Below are positions 26,001 through 37,100 of a stretch of DNA of 64,000 nt, one piece after another. A program made the translations under genes and the position numbers. The notes beneath the pieces were generated by a model that did no database searches, was not told the origin of the DNA, and saw only the letters and a list, made by a program, of their open reading frames with translations. Source of the stretch: Phallusia mammillata (Eukaryota; Chordata; Ascidiacea; Phlebobranchia; Ascidiidae); NCBI GenBank assembly GCA_003260075.1, contig QLIY01000220.1:125946-189945 (forward strand), in the 5' to 3' direction. The first letter of the stretch is position 1, and each line of letters starts with the position of its first letter.

Positions 26001-28364
26001 CCCTAAATTCTATGGTTGTGTGTTGCTGTTTTTTCGGGCGGCAATTGTCTCCATGTTGTTGCTAAGTGATGGTCCAAATGAAAGTAAATCAAATCGTTAA
26101 ATTGTGTCGTCACAACTTTCAGTAAAAATCGCATGTAACATAAAATACATCGTTGTCAGAAAACCGCAAAGTTAGGTGACCGCTTTAGGGTAACTATACT
26201 GGTTTGTGAACCCATTTTAAACCTACAATGGTCATTGTCTTCGCAAAAATTGCGGCTCTTCACCTCAAATTTCCGACCAAATTTCGCTTTCAACCTGCAA
26301 AATACAAATTTCGATGCTCCAATCTCTCCTGTTGTTTCGAAATAATGCCCTTTCCTCTGCCACTCCCGCTTTCTCTTTTATTCTCCCGCGAGTGCTCATT
26401 GTCCCATCGAAACACTCGCCACAATGAACGAGGACGCTATCTCCATGTGACGTCACACATGCTATTCATTGTCGTAAACGTTCGATTGTGTGGCATCCGC
26501 GGAACGTCGACGCGCGGGGAACTATTTGCGCTCTATTGCGTCATAGAGATGCGAAGGGCGACCTTGTTCCGTGTTTACGAGCAAATCCTAGCGCGAAAAC
26601 TTGTTTATCTCATAAGCTCTTGTCTTTGTGACGCTAAAATTGATTGTTACGTGAACAATCATATTGCTTGTGAAGTAGAGAAAATGGTGTATATTTCTTA
26701 TTTTGTTATTTTGTGGTATTTTAATTATTTTCAATGAGAAAAATAGCAGCCCAGATAGACTTTAAAAGTTTTTGAAGTTTTTTTGGGCCGTTATTTTTCC
26801 CATTAAACTTTTTTGACTTGCCAAAACCGTGTTTTTCCTTTATCTTTTTCGCTTTTTCAGATTTGTAAAAGAAAAGCGGCCAACCATTTCCCCCAACTTC
26901 AATTTTCTTGGTCAGCTCATGGAATTCGAAACCATCTTGCGGAAAAGCGGACACATGAGTCCTCCCCGCAAGGTGGCGCAAACCGACACCAAGCCTCCCA
27001 TGTCGACCCCAGCAAATTTAACCTTCACCCTAAAGCAACCAGCAATCCCTAAAATTGAAGTTCAACCCCCAAAAGTGACCCCAGAAGCGACAAAACCGAC
27101 AAATGTGGCTGAGACCCCGATTTCATCATTTTGTCGGCGTCGTAAGGGACCAGCACTCGATAAGACAGCTTTTGCGGACTTACCGGTAACCCAGGGGCCC
27201 CACACTTCTGATTGTAGCGGCAGGGGTGTGGAGCGACATCTCTACCCCAATGTGACGAGCCCTGGAGGAGCTGGGGTGATTTTGGACCTCCACGTCTCGG
27301 CGCCCCCCACCGAACCCCACTCGCGGCGTTTGGGGAGTGACGGACGCGAAGACGATGAAGAACGAAGTGACGCGATCCCGTATACGCGAAGTTATGAGCT
27401 TCCCGCGCACAACAAACACGACTCACAGAAGTCGAACAGCCTTCCGCGGTGCAAACCCGGCTTCGGACTTTCCAGCAAACATCTCTATGCAGTCCTCAGC
27501 AACAATTCCTCCCCTCAGCCGGGTTTCGAGCGACGCCGACCCCGTCTTCCAGATTTTACCCGCTCGGCCACCGCTCCCAACACCCCTAACGGTTTCCATA
27601 ACAACGTGACCGCCCCAGTGACGTCACGCATGAACAGTGACGTAGAAATGCGTCACGCTGATGATGACGTAGCGTCCCCACCGTCGCCGCGCAACCGAAG
27701 TATCACCGACCCGACATCGGGTTCGTATTTCTTGGGCGGCGGCTTTGCGTCCCCAAATTCGCCCCGCACGGACTCGTTTATGTCGCGTAAGACGCGCAGT
27801 CCGAAAGTGCTGAAGAAGTCGTTCAACTTGAACGTGCGCTCGGCTTACGACTACCGAGCGTTGCGTGGCAACAAGCAGCAGGTGATGAGCAATCTCCAGG
27901 GGGCGCCACAGAGCCGATCCAGGAGCCAGGACCCTCAGTTGCCAAGATCGAGGTCGGATACTTCGGTGATGGCGATGTCTTGTGCGAGTCCCAGCGCTGA
28001 TGGGATGTCGTCGCTTACATTGTCGTCTCCCGTCGCCAACAAAGAGGATCCGCTGGCAGTTGTCGGCCAAAACTGCTGGCAGCGTGGGGCTTCCACCAGC
28101 AGCAACCCACCTCGAAGCGCTCTGGCGCCACCTACTGCCGGACAATCCTCGCACGTAAGGATCTGCGCAAACGGCACCGGCGAACCTTTTCAGCTGGTGG
28201 CCGGCAATGACCTTAAACCTCGATGGAGGAAACCTCGCGGCGGGAAAAAAGACGATGCGGGGAATACAGCTCCGCTCCCCGGCCGAACTAGCGCTCCCGC
28301 TTCGAGCTCCGCGCAGACTGTTTTAAGCCATTGCAACAGCGTGGAAATGATCAGCTGCTCATAA
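23050..28364 (+). CDS. DUSP16: Dual-specificity MAP-kinase phosphatase, DUSP8/16 type
   Basis: Removes phosphate from Thr and Tyr of MAP kinases; DUSP8 and DUSP16 act on JNK and p38. Exons are 23050-23372, 23948-24107, 25041-25164 and 26861-28364, with GT/AG borders and matching phases (0, 1, 0 offset 2). From ATG 23094 the product is 688 aa; the frame is open back to the acceptor at 23049, so an upstream coding exon is possible. LSQPCL, the phosphatase domain (about 73-214), and the P-loop [11 protein letters not shown] with Cys160 and Arg166 are visible; Asp129 in VRDNYQEK is the likely general acid. [18 protein letters not shown] is a strong DUSP8/16 signature. The long tail has [10 protein letters not shown] and ends SVEMISCS, resembling the DUSP16 C-terminus. 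I could not find the N-terminal rhodanese/kinase-docking domain. DUSP8 versus DUSP16 cannot be separated here. Confidence 0.9.
23431..23644. mobile_element. hAT-type element in DUSP intron
   Basis: The ends CACTGGTTCTCAAAC and GTTTGAGAATCGCTG are inverted. The flanks GTTTAAAG and GTTTAGCC share five bases. The body matches, in reverse orientation, the element at 35872-36089 (for example GGTTTTCTGAGGTCTGGTGC and GCCGCAAATAAGTAGT). It lies 58 bp past the donor of the first DUSP exon. Confidence 0.75.
24290..24470. repeat. Tandem duplication, period about 118 bp, in DUSP intron
   Basis: The sequence AACCAATATGTATTTTTGCA with CAAAACGCAC downstream occurs at about 24299 and again at about 24412, followed by a GAGCACG or CAAGCACG stretch. 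It lies in the second intron and has no coding potential. Confidence 0.6.
24832..24956. mobile_element. pogo-like MITE in DUSP intron
   Basis: It starts CAGTAAACCTCGGTCAATCC and ends GATTTACTG followed by TA. It belongs with the copies at 1320-1491 and 36783-36925, sharing TACCACATAACAAATCATTTG-like core sequence. Its short inverted ends and TA flank on the right fit the Tc1/mariner/pogo superfamily. Confidence 0.65.
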
Positions 28365-29512
28365 ATTGCTTTACTTTTTAATGTTTTTTTTCTCACAAAA
28401 CCTTTACCTACTCGCTTTTGGGCCGAGTGAGGAAATATTCGCTTCCACCGAAGGTCCCCGGCCCCTCGCAGTGAACTCACGTGACCCCGTTGCCTAGCGA
28501 CGCACAGATTTCTATGTCGTCATAAATACTTTACCATTTTCGTTTTTTTAACTTCATCCACCGATTAACAACAAACCCGCCGCGAATTTCGACGCAGAAC
28601 CGACGCTATTATGACGTAACAAAGCAAGCTATGCAAATACGAAATTTCGCGGTGCTTTCGACGAGCACAATAGATTTCGAACCGCGGATCATTATGACGT
28701 CACGGTGCTTTTCCCGTCTCCGTAGCAACCGCTGACATCTTGAAAGGCCGCGCGTAACCATAGCGACGAGCGCGGTCCGCCGACAAGGCCATCGTCAGGT
28801 CGCTTATGACGTAACAATCGATTAGAACAGCTGTTGTTGTTCTTGCTCGCGCGTAGCTCAGCGAACGTGGTCTTTTGCTGACACTTTCAAACCCGCGGTA
28901 ATGGAAGAATATAGCGGTCGCTTTATCTTTCAGAACATACGACTCCAAAGCACTTTTTACGAGGCTTTATTGCAAAATAACAAATCATCTTAGATCCATT
29001 TTCGTAGATCTTCTTATTTTCAATCAACTGTAGGAAGTCTTGTAGATCCGACACTGGGGCAAGTTTGCTTAAAAACCTCGAAACAAAACTTTTACCGTTA
29101 ATTTTCAAAAAACTATATTTCCTCTCGGCTTGGCGGTACGCAAAAAGGGAAATCCTTGTTTTTGTTTTTCACGCACTTGGTTTTGTTCGTTATATTTGTT
29201 TTGCCCCATTGTTTGTTGTTGTATCTTTTTTTCCCGCAAAACAATCGCTTTATTCTTAAACCCTAAACCGCTGTTTTTATGTTGTCGTCTTTCCGCAATT
29301 CCATTCACATTTTAAGGAAGGGAAGTCCCCAATATTAGGGACTTTCCCGAACAGCCCCAAACAATTTAAAAAACAAACCACCTGTACGACTGTTTCGGAC
29401 AAACTGAAATTTGTTGTTGTTGCTTGTGGACCGCTGATGCCAATCTGTGCGTGTGTTGCTGTATGCTTGTTATATTGTGTTTGTCTGTCTCCCTGTGTGT
29501 TTGTATGTGTGT

Positions 29513-29536
29513 TTGTGTGTGTGTGTGTGTGTGTGT
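29513..29536 (+). repeat. TG microsatellite
   Basis: An uninterrupted TG run inside a wider TG/TTTG-rich stretch (about 29440-29545), lying in the probable DUSP 3' UTR. Confidence 0.85.
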
Positions 29537-29625
29537 ATGTGTTTTTGTATCTTGGTACGCTGTCCACTTTTTGCAAGTGTATAAAAATGCGACAACATGA
29601 AAAACAAACAAGAATATTTTAAAGG

Positions 29626-29631
29626 AATAAA
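29626..29631 (+). other. Candidate polyadenylation signal of the DUSP gene
   Basis: AATAAA 1.26 kb past the DUSP stop codon and the first good plus-strand signal I noticed downstream. A long 3' UTR is usual in this family, but the assignment is inference. Confidence 0.35.
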
Positions 29632-32600
29632 AACGAACTACTGAATATATTTGTGGCGTTTTATTTGCAGAAAATTAAAACCTGAAGTATCAGAAAGTGT
29701 TGTGCAGTAAAAATAACAAACAAATAAATAAATGAAACATATTTACTTAATACAGGGATTGAAAGGACAGCTTTTTCAAGAACAAAATTGCTTGATCTTT
29801 TGTCATTAGCATAAAAATGGCAAAAAAAAGTCTAAAAAAGCTTAAAATTAATTTGCACAAAGTTAAGAATTTCATATTTAATGGATATGCCAAGTTCAAT
29901 TAAAAATGGCAGGAAAAACGAAACGTTTTGAAAAAACTCTGGGGTCAGAGAATAAGATGTAATGTTTTCTCCCCAAATAACGGTGGCGCATTTTGTTCGA
30001 GATTTGGGATTTATTTATGACATCATAGCCACTGTTATGCAAAACCACCTGTGACATCACAATCAAGATGACGTCAACGAATTCCTGGTAATTTTTTGGC
30101 GCCGAAAATATCCTCGAGCGTTTTCAAGTGGAAAACGCGACCGCCGGGCTAAACTTGGCTCGTTCTAAGTTTGTTTCCAGGTTTTAAATAGAAACTGGCC
30201 GCAGTTATGGCGACTCTATAACTCCAATGGAACTTTGATTGCTAGGTCAAGTTTCGAAATAGTTAAATCGATTCAGAATTTTTATTTTAAAGGTTTGTCA
30301 TCTAAAGACTTTGAATTCCAATAGAAGCAGCGAGGTTAAGAATAGACACCACGCTTCAAAATTGTTGTCCTGTTCATGTTCTTTTGACACCGAACAAGAG
30401 TTAAACGTTGCTGGCATAAGCTTGTCTGAAGAAAGAATTTAAATTACGAAAACTACTTTAGGACCCAAATGGGCAATAGATCACTGGACACAAAAATATA
30501 TTTCATGTTTGTCACGTAGAACATTGGTAAAATGTTATGCAACCTCTAATATTTATTACCTTTTTATTACTTAGTGATTTAGCTCTAAATAGTTTATTAG
30601 CCACGCTTTCTAAAATGAAAAATAACTGCTTGACAGCTCGTCTTTTCAGGATGTGAATCTCATATTAAAAAGAAGAAAGAAACCCTTAAGTATTTTCTTT
30701 GAATGCAACTTTACACGAATGGCTGATTCCAAAACGCCCTTCAACCAATCAACGTGGGAATGTTACCCGCGTAAATTCTAAGGCTCCGTTCAGTTGCGTG
30801 GAGGCTATGACAAGGAAAGGCTTAAAGTTAGTGTTAGAAAAACATACTGCGTTTTTGTTGTAGTATAGAAGTGCTTTGAAGCAATGTACCTTATGTAAGC
30901 ATTTTAAGGCAGGGACTTTTACTTTATTTTTTTCCCTGAAACAGCGGTTGGTGGAATTTTACCTGAAAATGCACCCGGCGGCAAGTCTGCAGAATGTGGC
31001 AGGTGCACGCACGATTTTTTTGTAACAGAATTTTTTGCACGCCAATTTTTTTGAGTTTGCACGCGCAAATACTGCCCCAAAGGCGTTTAACTGGTCTATC
31101 TTAGCCTCTTTCACTTGCTTTGCGCCTGCTGAAATTGGTCTTGCACGCGAACTTACGGGCCGTGCACACGCGCACCAAGTAGGCCCTGCACGCACGAGAT
31201 CTTGTCGGGAACTGCCATGTTCTGCAGACTGGCCAGGCTGCTGAACTGTAACGGAACAGTTTGATTGCATACTTTAACCAAGGTGATGAGAGCCGGTAAC
31301 ATTTCTTAAGTTCTTTATCACCTTTCCAAAGCATGTTTTTTTTCGTTTAATAAATATGCATACCCCAAACAATCATTATTTTTATCGAAGTATAATAGTG
31401 ACTGACTTATAATGTGATATTTTTAAGCAGCCACTGTCCGTTATTTACCTGTCAATGCCCCCATATTACTACTAAACACATTTAAGATGAATACATATCC
31501 AAATATTGGGATCTGCCCTGACTCCTATATAGATCACAGTACTCCCGGCCCACTGAAGCGTAATCAGCCGGGCAAATACTAAAAACTTTATCATTCAACA
31601 TATAGTTACGAGTGGACGATTTATTACGGAAGTGCCAACAAACAATTACTATGGCGTCAAAATCAAAGTGTTGTCGTCATGGTAAAAATCGTCAAATAAT
31701 TAATATCGGGTCAAAACAATTTGAAACTAAAACATTGCCTTTCTTGCAGAAAAACGTCGGAGTTTTCACAGATGCTTGCACGAAGCTCGTTCACAAACGA
31801 GCTTTTCGGCGGGCCAAAAAATTTGAACATTGATTCACAATGCGTAAGCTTTACTAAACTTGTAATTTTTGCAGACAACGTGGCTCGTATTTTATAGATA
31901 CAACAATTAGTTGATTTATGACGTTTTGTATTGGTGAAAATGATAGTCATTAATTTCATGCAATTAAAAAGTTCGGTTTCGGCCGAATTTTCAAAATGTT
32001 CGGGCCGAAACCGAAACATCGGAAAACGGCGTATTCAGGCGAAATGTTTCGGCCAACCGAAACTTCGGTGCATCACTATACTTACTACTGTGCTGTTTCA
32101 CATCCAAATGTTTCGGTTTATTGCATTATCCTTTGTTCTGATTGTTACTTTTTACGACATGAATGGATAGTTGCCTTGCAGTGTGTTAACTTAATTCACT
32201 TACAGAACGAACGCAAAACTGTTTTCCCAAGACAAAAGCTCTCAAGTTTATTGTTTACGAAAGGTCAATTTTTTAAGTTTATTTTTGACACTCAAGGTTT
32301 TGTTGCAATAAAAAACAAAAACAGTCGATTGTAATTTTTTTTAGTATTTTTGACGTACTAATCGTGCACACATATACATATTGGTTAAATTTTAATCCAA
32401 ATCAGTCCCTTTGGAGTCGATTTATAGCCCTTGTCATGAGCATTTGTCTGGTGATATCGAATTCCAATACAACATACACACATGGGCAGTTTTATTTATA
32501 ACTGTGGTTTTAGTTTGATAAAATGCGAAAACGTCTTAGAAAATTTTACAATGATATACTATTGCGGTTTTCAGTGGAAGTGTTCTGTACAAAAATCTCA

Positions 32601-32639
32601 TTTAAGGGAATTGTCTTGCAACATAAAATAACTGTACGG

Positions 32640-32931
32640 CAGTGGTTCCCAACATTTATCGACGAATTTCTCCCTTAACATTTCAAAACATTTTCATTCC
32701 TCCCCAATAGTAGATGCTAAACCACACAAAGATCATTTAAAATTATGTTTTTTTATCAACTTCACAGGATATTCCCAGAACTTAAGTATCTATTTACAAA
32801 CCGCATGTACAAATTAAAGTAAATTCCTTCCCTCAAGTTTTAAGCTAAGATGATGATATTCATAACTGGGATCTGCCCTCAAGCGTCCATGCAGACCAGC
32901 GATCGCGGCATACATGTCGATAAATCATAGT

Positions 32932-32997
<66 letters not shown>

Positions 32998-33077
32998 ACG
33001 CCAGGCCTGTACCGAATCAGCTGGTCACAAAAGCATTAAGTTTTAAGATTCTTTCCTTAGGAGAATTTCCCCCACTG
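32640..33077. mobile_element. hAT-type element carrying a 65-bp poly(C) tract
   Basis: The left end CAGTGGTTCCCAACAT and the right end GAATTTCCCCCACTG fit a hAT. The flanks CTGTACGG (32632-32639) and CTGTACAG (33078-33085) match at 7 of 8. Position 32933-32997 is pure C. The segment GGGATCTGCCCT at about 32868 recurs at about 31508, also followed by AGTAC(T)CCC, so another copy is likely near 31500. Confidence 0.75.
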
Positions 33078-33506
33078 CTGTACAGTGTTAAGTGAAATGC
33101 AGAAAATATCATAATTTACAACCTTATTATCGCGTAAAACAAGTAATAAAAAAATTAATAACATAAAACTTCAGAAAACATTTTTTTAGTCAAACAAAAC
33201 AATACAAAATTGGAACTACAGGAACGCTTTTTAATTCATATAAAATTGTATCGCTGGTTAGAAAAAAAATTAAATCTACTCAAGCTGTTATATTGGCAGA
33301 ACATCATTAACTTGCCAACTAAGCAAGCAGAAAATTATTACACTCTTATGTCCAAAGCAATAATTATTAACGTGCAAAAAGTGATCAAAACTCCCGCTAT
33401 GTGGCGGCAGGGAGGAATAAACATTAGTTTGAGGTGTCGACGATTAGAAGGGGAATCGGTATAAGGGGTCAGATTTGGACGGGGTAAATCCACTTGGGGT
33501 CGCCCT

Positions 33507-34087
33507 TTACGTCTTGGAGCGCTCGCTCCGCCACTTGGGGGCGCGCTCGAAGCCGTTTCTTCCAAGTTGATAATCGAGAAATGTTGACTGAATTTCCTCC
33601 GGTTTGTTCATCACAAACGGGCCTGGAAATATTTAAACATTAGGTCAAGGGTCGGCAACCTTTTGTATGCAGTGGGCTAAAACCAAGATCGGCCAAGTCA
33701 AAACGGGCTGTATTAAATGACACTTCTAATTCAGTTCCCTTGATGAATACCATGCTGATATGTCATCAAAAACATTACTGCCAGAGAATTTGTATACATA
33801 GAATACATTTGGCAGACGTTTCAACAATCGCTGTTGTCAGTCCTCCACTTGCACTGATGATGACAACAGTGATTGTTAAAACGTCTGCATGATGCGTTCT
33901 AAATACAAATTATTCAAGCAGTTACATTTTGATTAAATCACTCTTCAAGTCCGTTTGTAGAGTTCCAACCCATCGCTTAAATTTGCTTTTATCACTCATA
34001 CAGAGTTGCAATCTGTTTGATCAATGCTCACGTGCAGGTTTTTTTTAAGGTTGGGTTTGGGTGACCGCAAGTGTTTCATTTACATAC

Positions 34088-34182
<95 letters not shown>

Positions 34183-37100
34183 TTTGGGGGACCGTTTCGG
34201 TCCCCCAAAACACCTTAAAAAAACACTGTCTATGTGATTAAATGGATTATGCGTTTAACTGGATTCGCCTGTATTTGATTTTTACTTACCATGCTGCACT
34301 ACCGGCTCATTCAGTGGTTGCCCAGCTATGAGTAGAAACCTGGAGTCCTCTTGTGAATTATTTGCCAATTCAATACTGTCTCCGTCTCCAAACACAACAG
34401 TGTAATGAGCTGCTATCTGCGAACAAATAAAATATGTAAATATTACAAATGTATGTTATATAGATACATATGAGGGAAAATCCTGTGCAAAATACTGATT
34501 GTCACAAATGGTTAAGAACTGTTGCATTCAGATTTGAAAGAATATTTAACTTTTTCTTTGGTGTTCTTACCCAGAAGTTTTATGTTAGGCCTACCATACG
34601 TCCTCTTTGGAGGACATGTCCTCCTTTTTAACAAAAACCAAGTTGTCCTCAGAGGACAAGAGAAAATGCCCAAATGTTCTCATTTTTAAGGAATTTCTGA
34701 TTTACCCCCCCCCCATGTGACAATTATGCCTTTGAAAACAGCCAAATATACATCTTCAGCTTTTTTTAAAGAATACAGGTTTTATATTTTTTGAAAATGC
34801 AAGCATATTTTTATGTTGCGATGTGATAAACATTAAACCATATCCAAACTATTGTATACCGTCTAATTTCTAAAGCTTTTATTTTTTGGTAGCCTCAAGT
34901 ATTTTTTTACGTGTCCTCCTTTTTGGTGATGGAAATAGGGTAGGCCTATTTTATGTATACTTGTGCATAACTTGGCAGTGAGTATTACTTTGCGAACTGC
35001 ATTTAAACTTAATCACTTTAATATTGTTTAGGCAGAATCTCAAATTACTATACTTCACTATCTAGCAGATATTTTTGTTTGTAAAATTTTTAGTAAATGC
35101 CCAAACAAAAACACTTTGTATGATGAATAATGAAATTCCACATAATTGCAAACCAAACCCTATACCACTATGTTTTTTTCACTCACCTCTTCTCCAGCAA
35201 AGTTCGAGACCCCGTTAAGGGTGTAAACGAATGCTGTCCACCCCTCGGGGATTTCCTGGGTGTGTTTTGACCCCGGGGTGAGTCTGAAATCCAGGTACAG
35301 GGTTGGGGTACGGGTGAACACTTTCGACTGTGAAAAAAAAAGTTTTTGTTACAAGTAGAATTTCGATCGCAAAGTTCTGATGTGTGATAATTTGTTTTTA
35401 TTTAATTATGCACAACAACAACTGGGTGGATTGGTCATAAAAGTATGTTAAAAAGAATATATTCACATTAACTGGGTATATTTTGTGGAGGAACTTTACA
35501 TGGATTCAAGACAATTTTTTGTACTGTGATGACCTTTTATTTGCATGGCTTACTTTTACATGTTTAAAAGATCAAGTTTGGTTGGAATGCATTAAGAGTG
35601 CAAATGTATACAAATGTTTGTATGTATATGGAGATCCTGTTTATTTCAAACATGATAACTTACTTTTACTCCAAGGGCTTCCCCAGATATAACTGCAACA
35701 GTTACCCCATCCTTGCTTGGTTTGGGAATATCTTTTTTTAAAAGCTCCTAAACAAAATGAGGGAAGAGATTTAAACAACTGGAAAAATCCGCTGTTGTTT
35801 CAAGATCACCAACTTTGATCGGTCTCAAATCATCCACCATTTTTTTGTGATGTATTCATTTTCACCTTAGTCAGTGATTCTCAACCACAGCTCTCAGGGC
35901 CGTATGCGGCTCCCAACTACTTATTTTGCGGCTCGCACTAGACCTGAGAAAACCACCGAAGATTGCTATGATAGCTTTCAAGGTAAAAAATCGTAAGTGA
36001 TTTTCTGAGGTATCGTTTTTTTGCTGCTCCACACACACATAAAAAAACTACCATTTGGCCCTGACAATAAAAAAGTTTGAGAACCACTGACCTAAGTAGT
36101 ATCTTATTCAAATAGAATCACTTGGTTGATTAAATATTGGCACCCGCTCTTTCTGACAAACACTGTGTAATTTTTTTGTGAGAAAGCTGGATGAAGTGCC
36201 TGGGTAAACTCTAATTCAGACAACGAAAGAAAAAAAATCTTGCAATAAAATTGAAAAAGAATATTTATAGTTCATGCCTATCTTTATTTGCACCTGACAA
36301 TTTCTCTAATTGACAAATTAAAACAGGCAAAAGAACTGAACTTATCACCAAACAAACATGAGAAAATCAATTACACCCACCTGATAAGCAGGTTCACACA
36401 TTTTCAAGTCACTTCGGAGATTAACCCACAGTTGTACGGCGATCGATTCATCGTCTGTGTGCGGCATTTCCGAGTGGACAACACCACGACCTACATAATG
36501 TGGTTAGCAATGTTACTGGGTGATTACTTGGTGGTGGTAATGAGGACAAATGTGGTTTCTGGATTGTGTATTATAGTTTCACACACACCCTTGATACAAG
36601 TACCACCTTGTGAACAGGTGTCTGAAAACTGGAATGCTTAAATATGATTAATGCATACAAGTTTATTGCATATTCCTGTTTGTCACATACAAAGCCTAGC
36701 AAATTCATTAACCCCTAACAAAAGATCTTGTCAACTGCCCAAACAAATTCCATGCTACTAACAAAAACACACTTTGAAAATACAGCAAACCTTTGTTAAT
36801 CCGGACGCATTTCGACCAAAAAATTGTCGGTATTAGGTGAAGATCCGGATTAACCGATGTCGATTAGTTGAAGCTTTACCACATTACAAATCATTTGTAA
36901 ATTTTAATTTAAGTGAGGTTCACTGTATAAGAAAAAAGATTTAATTTCACATTACCTGCCGTCATCCACTGGAGGTCGCCCTCATTTATGACCCCCCGAT
37001 GTCCACAGAAATCTTCATGCTCCACTGATCCCTTAAGAATGTAGGTCACTGTTTCAAATCCTCGATGGGGATGATCAGGAAAACCTGTTCGATCGATGTT

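Larger units (their letters stand above)
28365..33506. other. DUSP 3' UTR and intergenic stretch
   Basis: The first 1.3 kb is probably the DUSP 3' UTR, with an AATAAA at 29626-29631. It includes a CpG-rich block (28440-28900) with TGACGTCA and X-box-like motifs, and a TG microsatellite (29513-29536). Farther on are TGACGTCA at 30069-30076, a hAT remnant near 31975-32080 (ATGCACCGAAGT-type end on the minus strand), and the element at 32640-33077 with its 65-bp C run. I support no gene in it. Confidence 0.5.

Noticed and set aside
27624-28154. 176-codon minus-strand frame
   Set aside because: It is antisense to the last DUSP exon, whose GC-rich codons leave the reverse strand open.
31412-31600. 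Possible rRNA or snRNA fragment with GGGATCTGCCCT and CCCGGCC
   Set aside because: The same word recurs at 32868 inside a hAT-type element, so a repeat is the simpler reading.
36288-36641. 117-codon plus-strand frame
   Set aside because: It is the antisense of pirin exon 4 and its flanking introns.
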